This document shows, in pieces, positions 1 to 8,535 of a DNA stretch of 49,531 nt. Below the pieces are notes generated by a model. The model was not told where the DNA came from. It saw nothing but the letters and a program-made list of their open reading frames with translations, and ran no database searches. The DNA lies in NCBI GenBank assembly GCA_947259095.1, contig CAMYLA010000023.1, positions 1-49,531 on the forward strand, written 5' to 3'. Numbering within the stretch: position 1 is the stretch's first letter; every line of letters begins with the position of its first letter. Made by a program: the position numbers and the translations under genes. The stretch is from an uncultured Acidimicrobiaceae bacterium. GTDB taxonomy: Bacteria > Actinomycetota > Acidimicrobiia > Acidimicrobiales > SZUA-35.

Positions 1-384
1 CTGGTGGTGCTGTCGGTGCTCCTGATCGAGCGGTTGAAGGTCGACGATCCGGTCGGCGCCTTCTCGGTCCACGGCGTCTGTGGTTTCTGGGGCCTGCTGG
101 CCACCGGCCTGCTGTCGACCACCACGCCGGTCAACGGTGCCGACGACAGCGCCGGTTTGCTGTACGGCGGCGGCTTCGACCTGTTCGCCGATCAGCTGGT
201 GGGCGGCCTCGCCATCGCCGCCTTCGTCTTCATCATCACCGGAGCACTGTTCGCCGGGCTCAAGGCGGCAGGCCTGCTGCGGGTCTCAGCCGAGGAGGAG
301 ACGGCCGGTCTCGACGTCTCCGAGCACGGCAGCCCCGGCTACGGCCCCGACATCATGGCCGGCGCCGGCGCCGGCGCCGTCTAG
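1..384 (+). CDS. amt: Ammonium transporter Amt, C-terminal part (5' end outside window)
   Basis: This is the C-terminal 127 residues of an Amt/MEP/Rh-family ammonium channel in the cytoplasmic membrane; the start lies upstream of the window. The segment DDPVGAFSVHGVCGFWG carries the second histidine of the family's twin-His pore. A last hydrophobic helix (around GLAIAAFVFIITGALFAGL) follows and then a cytosolic tail ending GPDIMAGAGAGAV. The tail of Amt proteins is the part contacted by PII, and a PII gene follows after 30 bases, the classic amtB-glnK order. The stop is TAG at 382-384. The end of the gene carries a GGCGCC repeat that encodes the AGAGAG tail. Confidence 0.93.
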   Translation: MVVLSVLLIERLKVDDPVGAFSVHGVCGFWGLLATGLLSTTTPVNGADDSAGLLYGGGFDLFADQLVGGLAIAAFVFIITGALFAGLKAAGLLRVSAEEETAGLDVSEHGSPGYGPDIMAGAGAGAV

Positions 385-753
<369 letters not shown>

Positions 754-845
754 TCCTCACAAGTCGCAACCGGCTGCGAGACGGCATCGATGCCGGACGC
801 ACCGATTGTGTATTGCGGTGATTTCCCCCATCACCGCGACAGGCT

Positions 846-893
846 GGCCCCCACCGGCGCCCGACGTTCGGCCGGTGGGGGCCCCGCCGTTTT
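846..893 (+). terminator. Intrinsic terminator after amt-glnK
   Basis: A perfect 13-bp inverted repeat, GGCCCCCACCGGC (846-858) and GCCGGTGGGGGCC (871-883), with a 12-nt loop, followed by CCGCCGTTTT. It stands about 90 nt after the glnK stop and before the next plus-strand gene. Confidence 0.8.
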
Positions 894-962
894 CGGACCG
901 ACCATCGTCGCCCGGTTCGGGCCGAGGCGACAGCGGCCCCGGCCGTGGGCGAGACTGGAGCC

Positions 963-1799
963 ATGGTCGATATCGAGCGATTCGCAGCACCGCTGGGGGC
1001 CACGGTCACCGGCGTCGACGTGACCCATCTCGACGATGCAACCCTGGCCGAACTGGGCCGGGCATTCGCAGAACATCACGTCCTGGTTTTTCCCGGCCAA
1101 CGTCTCCAGCCAGATGAGCTGAAGGCCTTCGCCTCCCGGTGGGGGCCGCTGCAATGCCATCCCTACAACGGCACCGAGGAACACCCCGAGGTGATGCGGC
1201 TCGAGAACCGGGGCAAGGCCAAGAACCCGAACGAGCACTGGCACAGCGACATGAGCTACGAGCCGGTACCGCCGAAGCTGACCATGCTCCATGCGGTCGA
1301 GGCTCCCGATCTCGGTGGCGACACCGCCTTCGCCAACCAGCACCTGGCCTTCGCCGAGCTCTCGGGCCCCCTGCAGGCCCTGCTGCGGCCGCTCAGGGCC
1401 GTCCACAGCGCCGAGGGACTGGCCCGGCTCTACCGCCAGGACCCGGCTGACGCTCCCCGAGCGCTGCACCCCGTGGTCCGGGTCCACGAGGAGCGGGGCG
1501 ACGAGGCGCTGTACGTGTGCCGGGCCTTCACCACCAAGTTCGAAGGCTGGCGCCGGGCCGAGAGCGCGGGCCTGCTCGAGTTCCTGTTCGAACACTCGGC
1601 TCGGCCCGACTTCCAGGCCCGCCACCGGTGGCGAGCCGGCGACCTCGTCATGTGGGACAACCGCTCGGTACTGCACTATGCGGTCCACGACCACGGCGAT
1701 GCGGCCCGGACGATCCACCGGGTTCAGGTCCAGGGTGGGGTGGCGAACGACCTGGCCCGGGAACCGGACGGGCAGGCCGCCGGGTCTACCGCTCGATGA
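963..1799 (+). CDS. TauD/TfdA-family Fe(II)/2-oxoglutarate dioxygenase
   Basis: A 278-residue non-haem iron dioxygenase of the TauD/TfdA family, which couples 2-oxoglutarate decarboxylation to substrate hydroxylation. The HxD iron-binding motif is seen in EHWHSDMSYE (His94, Asp96). The distal histidine lies in WDNRSVLHYAVHD and the 2-oxoglutarate-binding arginine in ARTIHRVQVQG. The ATG at 963 is chosen over an in-frame GTG at 945 because it follows GGAG and starts at the family's N-terminus (VDIERFAAPLGATVTGVD). The substrate cannot be read from sequence; taurine, aryloxyalkanoates and other acids are all family substrates. Its last 14 bases overlap the convergent next gene. Confidence 0.9.
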   Translation: MVDIERFAAPLGATVTGVDVTHLDDATLAELGRAFAEHHVLVFPGQRLQPDELKAFASRWGPLQCHPYNGTEEHPEVMRLENRGKAKNPNEHWHSDMSYEPVPPKLTMLHAVEAPDLGGDTAFANQHLAFAELSGPLQALLRPLRAVHSAEGLARLYRQDPADAPRALHPVVRVHEERGDEALYVCRAFTTKFEGWRRAESAGLLEFLFEHSARPDFQARHRWRAGDLVMWDNRSVLHYAVHDHGDAARTIHRVQVQGGVANDLAREPDGQAAGSTAR

Positions 1800-2784
1800 G
1801 CTGATCGACCTGGTATTCGAGCGCCGGCCTGGCCGGAAGTCCGCCCGGCTGCCGACAGGCGATGATGGGAACGGTTCGGCCGGGACTGACGGCGACCTCC
1901 CAGAGCCCGTCTCCGGTGGTCACCACCCAACGGCCTACTCCATCGCCGACATCGATCGGCTCGATCCGACGCAACCGATCCTCGAAACCCCAGCCGGCGG
2001 CGGCGAACACGGCCCGCTCGACGACCTGGGCCGCGCCGGTCTCTGCCCCCCACCAGCCACGGCAGCGGTCGGCAACCTCGACGGCCTCACCGGTGCGGTA
2101 CAGCACCCGGCGCAGGAGCTCCAGGTCCATGTCGGCCCACATCCGACCATCGGGCAAAGTCATGGCGGTTGGGGCGAACCGGTGGCCGCCGGTGTGGCTC
2201 ACCCGGTAGACCGTCAGGCCGGCAACTGACTCGGCCTCAGCGGCGAACCGGACCCCGTCGGACCCGCAGCACACGTCGTGGCTGCCCTGGGTGCAGACCA
2301 ACAGCACCGGGGCGACGACGTCGCCGAGATGGTCGGCCATGGTGTCGAGGGCATCGAGATCGTCCTCGGCGGCGGCGATGGCCACCGCGATCGCCTCGGT
2401 CACCGACGTCGGCCGGAATCGTCGCTCGATCACCTGGGTGGCGGCGCTGGCCGGCCGGGCCCGATCGAAGGTGATGATCGTTGCCGGGTGGGCATCGCCG
2501 GCGTCGACCCCACCCTGGCCGACATCGACCCCATCCTGGCCCGGGGGCCCCACGGCGTAGGCCAATGTCCTGGTGGCCGGCACCGAGTTCTTCAGGATCT
2601 GGTTGAGCCCCACGAGCACCGGGTGATCAAAAACCGGCTTCGGCCAGGGACGGGGCGTCTCGATCAGGACCACCCGGTCGGCTCGGATCGCGGTGCCGCC
2701 GGGATCGATGGCCAGGGTGCGGCTGTGGTCGGCACAGCGGACCGACTGGTCAGGCGCTGGGAGCAGGTGTTCGAGCGAGGTCAC
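1786..2784 (-). CDS. Sucrase/ferredoxin-like family protein (thioredoxin-fold, possible [2Fe-2S])
   Basis: A 332-residue protein of the Suc_Fer-like family. The signature cysteines are in VCTQGSHDVCCGSDG (about Cys164, Cys172, Cys173). The family block SHTGGHRFAPTAMTLPDGR (about residues 196-214) supplies the conserved histidines. Family members are predicted thioredoxin-like iron-sulfur proteins; the physiological role is unknown. I chose the GTG at 2784 because a TAGCGT hexamer ends 8 nt upstream, as at many genes here; a TTG at 2793 is the alternative. It overlaps the MFS gene upstream by 35 bases, so expression may also come from readthrough. The N-terminal half contains a glycine/aspartate-rich insertion near residues 80-97. 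Confidence 0.82.
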   Translation of the reverse strand: MTSLEHLLPAPDQSVRCADHSRTLAIDPGGTAIRADRVVLIETPRPWPKPVFDHPVLVGLNQILKNSVPATRTLAYAVGPPGQDGVDVGQGGVDAGDAHPATIITFDRARPASAATQVIERRFRPTSVTEAIAVAIAAAEDDLDALDTMADHLGDVVAPVLLVCTQGSHDVCCGSDGVRFAAEAESVAGLTVYRVSHTGGHRFAPTAMTLPDGRMWADMDLELLRRVLYRTGEAVEVADRCRGWWGAETGAAQVVERAVFAAAGWGFEDRLRRIEPIDVGDGVGRWVVTTGDGLWEVAVSPGRTVPIIACRQPGGLPARPALEYQVDQLIER

Positions 2785-4036
2785 TGTCGACAACGCTAGC
2801 GTTCTCGGCCGTTGGGCGGATCATCCGGAAGCCTCCCTCGAACAGCACGTACAACAGCACCGAGGCCATGGCCACACCGCCCATGATGGTGATGGCCTGG
2901 CGCAAGCCGATGGCCTCGGCCAGGAAACCCAGCGGAGCCGCAGCCATCCCGAAGCCGGCGAACGACAGCTGCATCAGCGACTGGACCCGACCCTGGTGGC
3001 CTTCGTCGGTCATACCGAGGGCGAGGGTGTTTGACAGCGACTGGAACACGGTGGTGGCGGCGCCGACGACCATGATGACGACGAACGCCACCCAGAACGA
3101 AGGGGCCAGACCGAACAGCACGACCCCGCCTCCGAACACCAGGCCGCCGATGGTCATGGCGGTCTTGGCCCAGGGGGAATCGGCCTTGCCGGCCAGCGGG
3201 ATCGCAACAAAAACCGCCCCCAGAGCGCTGGCCGAGCTGATGTAGCCGACCCAGGTCTCGTCGAGACCGAAGACACCTTCGATCATCGCCGGGTAGAAGG
3301 CCACGTAGTTGAAGCCGAACATGATCACGAAGAACGACGCCACCACCAGCCGCCGCAGCGGTGGACGGCCGGCGACGTATCGCCCACCTTCGACGATGTC
3401 CTGCAACGGGTTTCGACCGCTGGGTTCGATGACCCGGGTGGGGGCCGGCAGCCTCAGCAGGCTGACGAACCCGGCCAGCGAGAAAGCGGCTGCCATCAGA
3501 TAGGCCCCCCCGATCCCGAAGAAGGCCACGCCGGCCAGAATGCCGGCCAACGACGGGGCGAAGATCCTGGTGCCGTTCATGCTGAGCAGCGACAGTGCGA
3601 TGGCGTTCCCGAGCTGGTCCCGACCGACGTACTCGGCGGCCAACGCCACCCTGGCCGGCCCGAAGAACCCGAACGATGCGCCCTGCACCACCGCCGCCAC
3701 GAGCAGCATCCAGAACTGGGCGATACCGAGGAGCACCACGACGCCCATCCCGACCGCGGCGACCATGATCGCCCCCTGACTGGCGATCAGGATGCTCCGA
3801 CGGGAGAAGCGATCGGTTGCCACCCCGCCGAGCGGGGTCGCCACCAACATCGACAGACCGAAGGACAGGTAGACCAGTCCGAGCGCCCCCTCCCGTTCCG
3901 TGAGGTCCCAGGCCAAGAGACCTCGAAGCAGGAACTGCATCTGGACCGACATGAATGAGAACAGTCCACCCCACCACAGAATGCGGTAATCGCGGACCTT
4001 GAGCGACGAGAAGGCCGCGGCGAAGGCAGGAGACAT
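2750..4036 (-). CDS. MFS transporter, 12-helix drug-efflux-like
   Basis: A 428-residue major facilitator superfamily protein with about twelve hydrophobic segments across its length. The loop 2-3 signature appears as GGVATDRFSRRSILI (about residues 75-89), typical of the MFS_3/enterobactin-exporter-like group. It is an inner-membrane secondary transporter; the substrate is not evident. It starts with ATG at 4036 and a TAGAGT hexamer 8 nt upstream. Its 3' end overlaps the start of the sucrase/ferredoxin-like gene, so the two form a minus-strand operon. The last residues (ENASVVDSDLARTPAPSA) are a short hydrophilic tail. Confidence 0.9.
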   Translation of the reverse strand: MSPAFAAAFSSLKVRDYRILWWGGLFSFMSVQMQFLLRGLLAWDLTEREGALGLVYLSFGLSMLVATPLGGVATDRFSRRSILIASQGAIMVAAVGMGVVVLLGIAQFWMLLVAAVVQGASFGFFGPARVALAAEYVGRDQLGNAIALSLLSMNGTRIFAPSLAGILAGVAFFGIGGAYLMAAAFSLAGFVSLLRLPAPTRVIEPSGRNPLQDIVEGGRYVAGRPPLRRLVVASFFVIMFGFNYVAFYPAMIEGVFGLDETWVGYISSASALGAVFVAIPLAGKADSPWAKTAMTIGGLVFGGGVVLFGLAPSFWVAFVVIMVVGAATTVFQSLSNTLALGMTDEGHQGRVQSLMQLSFAGFGMAAAPLGFLAEAIGLRQAITIMGGVAMASVLLYVLFEGGFRMIRPTAENASVVDSDLARTPAPSA

Positions 4037-4044
4037 ATTTAGAA

Positions 4045-4050
4045 ACTCTA
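4045..4050 (-). promoter_or_regulatory. Putative -10 hexamer TAGAGT of the MFS gene
   Basis: TAGAGT on the minus strand, separated from the ATG at 4036 by 8 nt. This spacing would place transcription initiation at or next to the start codon (leaderless mRNA). Confidence 0.55.
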
Positions 4051-4132
4051 ACTGAATCGGCAGGCGATCGGCGAACCATGTGAACGATCACACAACAGGT
4101 TGGCTGTTCGATCACGCCCGCACACCCGCCGG

Positions 4133-5845
4133 TCAGTCATAGGTTGCCTCCACCGACCACGCCTGCTGTTCCAGCACCAGCAGATGGGCGGATCGGTCGT
4201 CCAGAACCACCTGCATACGTGCTCGGCGCCGGGACGTCAGCGGATCCCACCACCGCTGTTCGGCCGGCCACGGCCCGGCCCAGGAAACGATCCGCCGAGC
4301 CATCGGCCCCTGTCCGCCGATCGCTCGACCGGCGGACCCCCGACCGGCGGACCCCTGGCGGGCAGTTCCCTGGCCGCCGATCGCTCGATGGGGAAGGCCG
4401 TGCAGGGCGTCCGGCTCACCGCTCAACTCCCCCCGCCCGCTGACCCCGATGGGCCGACCCTGGGCGTCCATCAACGCCACCGGCAGCGGGTCGGGGTGGA
4501 CACGGGCCGGAGACGGAGGCGGGATCCGACCCGGCCAGGGTTCGTCGACCCACCGGCGGGAGCTGGCCGGCCGCTCCTCGGCCAGGTCGACCACTGCGGC
4601 GGGAACCATCCGCAGTTGCTCCCCCGGCCCCACCCCACCCCGATACTCGGGAACGGTCACCGCGTCCGGACCGAGCATGGCCTGCAACCGGGCGACCACC
4701 CGGGTGACATCATCACTGCGATCGTTTCGGGAGCCCCAGAGGCCGAGCTGGCGACCGCTGGCCGCCACCACCTCATCGGGAACGAGGGTCAACCGGGCGA
4801 TTCCCGACGACGGCCGACTGTTCTCACCCTGATGCAACCAGCCGTCGAGCTGCCAACGGGCCCGATCGGCCAGAGCCGCGGCCGACAGCGCCCCCTGATC
4901 ACGCCAGAGCCGCATCTGCCGCTCACCGGCCTCGGTCTCCGCCTCGATGGCCACCCTGGTGCAGGACAGGCCCTTGGACGCCAGATCATGGTGCAACTCA
5001 TCGGCCAGGGTCTTCGCCGCGAAGGCGCATCGTTCGATGACATCGGCCGGCGGTTCGAAAACCCAGGTGACCGCCAGGTCGGGGGCCGGCCGACGCAGAT
5101 CCGGGGGATGATCGTCCTCACCTCGGGCCAACCGGTGGGCCAACGAACCGTCGCGGCCGAACCGGCCGACGATGTCGGCCGCCGAGAGCTCGGCCAACGA
5201 CCCCAAGGTGGTCAAGCCGAGGCGGACGAAGACCTCGGTCAGCTCCGCCATGTCCAGGGTGGCGATCGGCAGGCCGGCCAGGAACGCCGGTGTGTTCCCC
5301 GGCTCGATCACCCTGATGGCCCCGGCCGCGACATCGGCGACATCGGCGGCATCGTCGGTGACGACGGTTCCGGCGGCCTCCGGTCGGTGGGCGGTGGTTG
5401 ATCGAGCGGCTCTGGCGGCCAGGCGGGCGGCGAACACCCCGTCCGCGATGCCCACACGAACCGGAACCCGTCGAGGGAGAACCGGCCGGATCATGGCCAG
5501 CGACTTCTCGGCCAACGATCGATCCCCACCGAAGAACCGGGACGGGCCCCTGGTGGGGAAACCGACCAGTCCGGGGCCGGTGACCTCGACCCCGGGGGTG
5601 ATGGCATCGAGGGCGGCGGCCACCGGTTCGAACAACCGGGCCTCCCGGTCGATGTCCCGCTCGAGCACCGCCAGCTCCGGGCACCGGCCCTGGGCATCCC
5701 GGCGACGTTGCCCGACGGCGACCCCACCGGCTCGGGCCGCAGGAGTTGTTGCCACCACCCGATTGGCCACCAGCACCGCCGCCGGCTCATCGAGGGGCAC
5801 CCCCCACGACACCACCGGCCAGTCCGGGCACCACACCACCGTCAT
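4133..5845 (-). CDS. imuB: ImuB, Y-family polymerase-like mutasome protein
   Basis: A 570-residue homologue of ImuB, the non-catalytic Y-family DNA polymerase-like scaffold of the SOS mutasome (with ImuA and DnaE2). The N-terminus has the ImuB hallmark VVWCPDWPVV, then RRRDAQGRCPELAVLERD and RLFEPVAAALDAITPGVEV, with a little-finger-like region around residues 290-400. The DxD and SDE acidic motifs of active Y-polymerases are not apparent, as expected for ImuB. The ATG at 5845 overlaps the imuA stop by 4 bases (ATGA), which implies translational coupling. The segment around residues 484-516 holds GGQG/GSAGRG repeats, a low-complexity linker. No dnaE2 is visible in the window. Confidence 0.88.
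   Translation of the reverse strand: MTVVWCPDWPVVSWGVPLDEPAAVLVANRVVATTPAARAGGVAVGQRRRDAQGRCPELAVLERDIDREARLFEPVAAALDAITPGVEVTGPGLVGFPTRGPSRFFGGDRSLAEKSLAMIRPVLPRRVPVRVGIADGVFAARLAARAARSTTAHRPEAAGTVVTDDAADVADVAAGAIRVIEPGNTPAFLAGLPIATLDMAELTEVFVRLGLTTLGSLAELSAADIVGRFGRDGSLAHRLARGEDDHPPDLRRPAPDLAVTWVFEPPADVIERCAFAAKTLADELHHDLASKGLSCTRVAIEAETEAGERQMRLWRDQGALSAAALADRARWQLDGWLHQGENSRPSSGIARLTLVPDEVVAASGRQLGLWGSRNDRSDDVTRVVARLQAMLGPDAVTVPEYRGGVGPGEQLRMVPAAVVDLAEERPASSRRWVDEPWPGRIPPPSPARVHPDPLPVALMDAQGRPIGVSGRGELSGEPDALHGLPHRAIGGQGTARQGSAGRGSAGRAIGGQGPMARRIVSWAGPWPAEQRWWDPLTSRRRARMQVVLDDRSAHLLVLEQQAWSVEATYD
4299..4395 (-). repeat. Internal low-complexity repeats in imuB
   Basis: Short direct repeats built on GCCGATCGCTCGA and GACCGGCGGACCCC occur twice each within about 100 bp. 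They encode alternating RAIGGQG and GSAGRG residues in the ImuB C-terminal linker. Confidence 0.6.
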
Positions 5846-6684
5846 ACGTAGGCCTGCCACTCCCCCACCTTTTCTCCAACCCCCGGCTCTCCAACCCCCG
5901 GCACGGGGGGAACGGCCGGAGCGGTGTCGACACGCTCGACACCACCGCCGGGGCCGGGGAGCAACACATCGACCCGCTTCGGTTTCGCCATGGACCGACG
6001 ACCGATCGCGGTGACCGACATCGAGCGGGACCGGAGGCGGCCGTGACCGACACCGATACCCGTCCACCGGCCGGGCTCGACATGGAGGGCGACATCGAGG
6101 GCCTGGGGCCATGACCGGCCACCGTCGAGGTGGAACAGCACCGAGTTCTGCTCCCGGGCCCTGGCCATCAACCGCCGGGCATCCCGGATCCCGATCGATC
6201 CCGTCGGCCCGAGACAGACCACGTCGACCACCTCTATCAACGCCGCCACCACCGTCGGCAGCTGCTGCGGGCGTGGGGTTTCCACCATGAGAACGTGATC
6301 GAGCCGAAGCCCGATCTCGTCTGCCGCCACCAGCCCCAACTCCTCCAAACCAACACAGGCCGACCACCCGTCGGCAGCCAGCGCGGTGCCGAGCAGGGCC
6401 ATGGCCAGTGACCATCCGCCGTGACCGCTCACCCCGACCGACCAGCCGCGCTGCAGGCCACCGCCGGGGAACAACGGGACCAGCGCCGACGGCACCGACA
6501 GGAGCTGCTCGTTCGCCATGGTGACCGGCGCAACACGTTGGCCGATCGCCGCCGATCGCAGCGAGCGGCCCGACCGACCCGACCGACCGGGCAACGCCGG
6601 GCCGACAATAGGAGCCGACCCGGCGGAAGCCGGATCTGTGACCGGTGCCACCACCGCATCGGCTTGATGGTCGACGAGCGCCAT
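5842..6684 (-). CDS. imuA: ImuA-like (RecA/SulA-related) SOS mutasome protein
   Basis: A 280-residue protein directly upstream of and coupled to imuB. It carries features of the RecA-like ImuA family: LFPGGGLQRGWSVGVSGHGG (a Walker-A-like region near residue 75), then GWSACVGLEELGLVAADEIGL and VVDVVCLGPTGSIGIRDARR. ImuA-type proteins help recruit ImuB and DnaE2 at lesions. The ATG at 6684 lies 6 nt after a TAGAGT hexamer that itself abuts a perfect SOS box, so this is the promoter-proximal gene of a LexA-controlled operon. Sequence divergence within this family is large, so the assignment leans on the imuB linkage and the SOS box. Confidence 0.78.
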   Translation of the reverse strand: MALVDHQADAVVAPVTDPASAGSAPIVGPALPGRSGRSGRSLRSAAIGQRVAPVTMANEQLLSVPSALVPLFPGGGLQRGWSVGVSGHGGWSLAMALLGTALAADGWSACVGLEELGLVAADEIGLRLDHVLMVETPRPQQLPTVVAALIEVVDVVCLGPTGSIGIRDARRLMARAREQNSVLFHLDGGRSWPQALDVALHVEPGRWTGIGVGHGRLRSRSMSVTAIGRRSMAKPKRVDVLLPGPGGGVERVDTAPAVPPVPGVGEPGVGEKVGEWQAYV

Positions 6685-6690
6685 CGGTCC

Positions 6691-6712
6691 ACTCTATCGA
6701 ACATATGTTCGA
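6691..6712 (-). promoter_or_regulatory. SOS (LexA) box plus -10 element of imuA-imuB
   Basis: Positions 6697-6712 read TCGAACATATGTTCGA, a perfect 16-bp palindrome matching the actinobacterial LexA box form TCGAAC-N4-GTTCGA. Directly downstream on the minus strand is TAGAGT (6691-6696), then 6 nt and the ATG. LexA bound here would cover the promoter core. Confidence 0.9.
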
Positions 6713-6789
6713 CAGGGCAAGGGACCGGAGACCCTAGCCGAATGCTTCTCCGCCGGTAGCCTGTTCGCAACCCGACAAGGAGACTCGGC

Positions 6790-7233
6790 ATGGCGCAAGA
6801 CGACTGGAAAGAAGTCAAGAGCAAGATGGAAGGCCTCGGACTCAAACTGAAGCTGCACCTCGAACAGGAGAACGACGAGTCGGACGACACCGCAACCCCG
6901 GGGGAGACCAAGGCGGCGATCGAGGAACTGGGCCAGAAGCTGCAGGATGCCTTCGCCAGCTTCAGCGACGCGGCGAAGGACCCGGCGGTTCGCACCGACC
7001 TGAAGGACATCGGGGCGCTGCTGCGGGAGGCCATGATCAACACGTTCGGCGAGGTCGGTGCCGAGGTCGGCGAAAACCTGAAGAAGGCTGGCGACAAGGT
7101 CAACGAGAAGACCGGCGACCGGTTCAAGCCCGGCACATCCAGTGACGAGGCCAACGCCGATGGCGGCGGACCGGTCGACAGCGTCGATACATCCGCTGAC
7201 GACGCAACCGGCGAGCCACCCGAGTCGAGCTGA
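6790..7233 (+). CDS. Small acidic alpha-helical protein, function unknown
   Basis: A 147-residue hydrophilic protein with no signal peptide or membrane segment. Residues 5-115 are rich in Lys, Glu, Ala and Leu and look helical or coiled-coil (KSKMEGLGLKLKLHLEQEN, then IEELGQKLQDAFASFSDAAK). The last 30 residues are an acidic, Ser/Gly/Pro-rich disordered tail ending EPPESS. A good AAGGAGA ribosome site precedes the ATG by 7 nt. It is transcribed divergently from imuA and just outside the SOS box, so LexA could influence it, though the box sits much closer to imuA. I do not recognise a family. Confidence 0.75.
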   Translation: MAQDDWKEVKSKMEGLGLKLKLHLEQENDESDDTATPGETKAAIEELGQKLQDAFASFSDAAKDPAVRTDLKDIGALLREAMINTFGEVGAEVGENLKKAGDKVNEKTGDRFKPGTSSDEANADGGGPVDSVDTSADDATGEPPESS

Positions 7234-7343
7234 CGTTCCATCCACTTCAGGGGCGCCGGCGGCTGAGCCACGATCACAGCGCCCCGTCGAAGAACCACCG
7301 TCAGTCCGCCTTCCGGCCCGAGGTCCGGCGTTCGCTGCCGACG

Positions 7344-8471
7344 ATGATCGTGCTGCGGCTGGTGATGAACACCGGCTCGCGGATGATGTTCACGTTCCTG
7401 CCAGAATTCTCACGGGGCACCGGGATCGATGTGGAGCGGTTGGGCCGGCTGCTGTCGCTGCGGGATCTCAGCGGCCTCACCGCCCCCTTCGTCGGCCGGA
7501 CCTCGGACCGGATCGGCACCCGCAAGGTGATGCTGGCCGGTGGGCTGCTCGGAGCGATCGGCATGTTCCTGTTCACCCTGGGCACGGCCGGTGTGGTGAT
7601 CGGGTTGGTCTGTTTCGGCCTGGGGCGGATCGGCTACCACGTCGGCATGAACGCCTGGGTCGGCCACGAGGTGGCATACGAGCGACGGGGTCGGGCCACC
7701 GGCCAGATCGAGATGACCTGGGCCGGGGCGGCCCTGATCGGTCTGCCGACCATGGGATTGCTGATCGACCGGCTCGGCTGGCGGGCCGCCCCGGCGGCCC
7801 TGATCCTGGCCACCGTGCCCCTGACCGCGGTGCTGGCGAAACGGCTGCCGGAGCCATCGGCGTTGCCGTCGGGCCACGGGGTCCGGCCCACGCTGTCGCT
7901 GTCGGGGTGGATGGCCCTGGTGTCGTTCACCCTCCTCAACGGCTCGGCCCAGCTCCTGGTGTTCAGCCATGGGATCTGGCTCGAGGAGACCTACGGGTTC
8001 GATGCGGCCCAGGTCGGGATCGCCATCGTGGCGGTCGGCGTCGCCGAACTGTTCGCCTCCTTCTCCTCGTCCCGGCTGACCGATCGGCTCGGCAAGCGCA
8101 ACTCGGTTGCCTTCGGGGCACTGGTGCTGACCATCGGCCTGGCCGGTCTCGCCGCCCTCGGCGATCCACCGTTGGCCGTCGGCCTCGGCCTGTTGGTGCT
8201 GGCCTTCCTCGGCTTCGAGTTCGGCATCGTGTCCGCCATTCCACTGGTCGCCGAACTCGACCCGAACGCCAGGGCCGAGGTCATCGGCCGATCGGTCGGG
8301 TTGTCGATCGTGGCCAGAGCGGCGGCCAGCCTGGTGGCCTCGCTGCTGATCCTCGACCAGGGTTTCCGCCTGGTCATGACCCTGGCCACCGCGCTGGCCG
8401 CCGTCACCACCGCGGTGACCATCATCGCCGTCCGGGAACCGACCCCCGACCCGGTGTCGATTGCGCCATGA
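7344..8471 (+). CDS. MFS transporter
   Basis: A 375-residue major facilitator protein with eleven to twelve hydrophobic stretches. The signature loop is GRTSDRIGTRKVMLAGGLLG (about residues 51-70). The first helix is unusually short when the ATG at 7344 is used; the frame stays open upstream (RRSLPTMIVLRLVMNTG) without an ATG or GTG, so the true start could be a rare codon further up. It is an inner-membrane transporter of unknown substrate. It follows the helical protein after 110 nt and precedes the alpha/beta hydrolase. Confidence 0.85.
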   Translation: MIVLRLVMNTGSRMMFTFLPEFSRGTGIDVERLGRLLSLRDLSGLTAPFVGRTSDRIGTRKVMLAGGLLGAIGMFLFTLGTAGVVIGLVCFGLGRIGYHVGMNAWVGHEVAYERRGRATGQIEMTWAGAALIGLPTMGLLIDRLGWRAAPAALILATVPLTAVLAKRLPEPSALPSGHGVRPTLSLSGWMALVSFTLLNGSAQLLVFSHGIWLEETYGFDAAQVGIAIVAVGVAELFASFSSSRLTDRLGKRNSVAFGALVLTIGLAGLAALGDPPLAVGLGLLVLAFLGFEFGIVSAIPLVAELDPNARAEVIGRSVGLSIVARAAASLVASLLILDQGFRLVMTLATALAAVTTAVTIIAVREPTPDPVSIAP

Positions 8472-8522
8472 CGGCCTCCCGGCGGCCGAGCACACCCGCC
8501 CGACGGCCCGGCGACGGTCCGG

Positions 8523-8528
8523 TACCAT
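8523..8528 (+). promoter_or_regulatory. Putative -10 hexamer TACCAT
   Basis: TACCAT with 7 nt to the ATG of the alpha/beta hydrolase at 8536, compatible with a leaderless transcript independent of the MFS gene. Confidence 0.5.
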
Positions 8529-8535
8529 CAGATCC

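Noticed and set aside
4100..5401. 433-codon plus-strand open frame
   Set aside because: Antisense shadow of imuB; no recognisable protein features.
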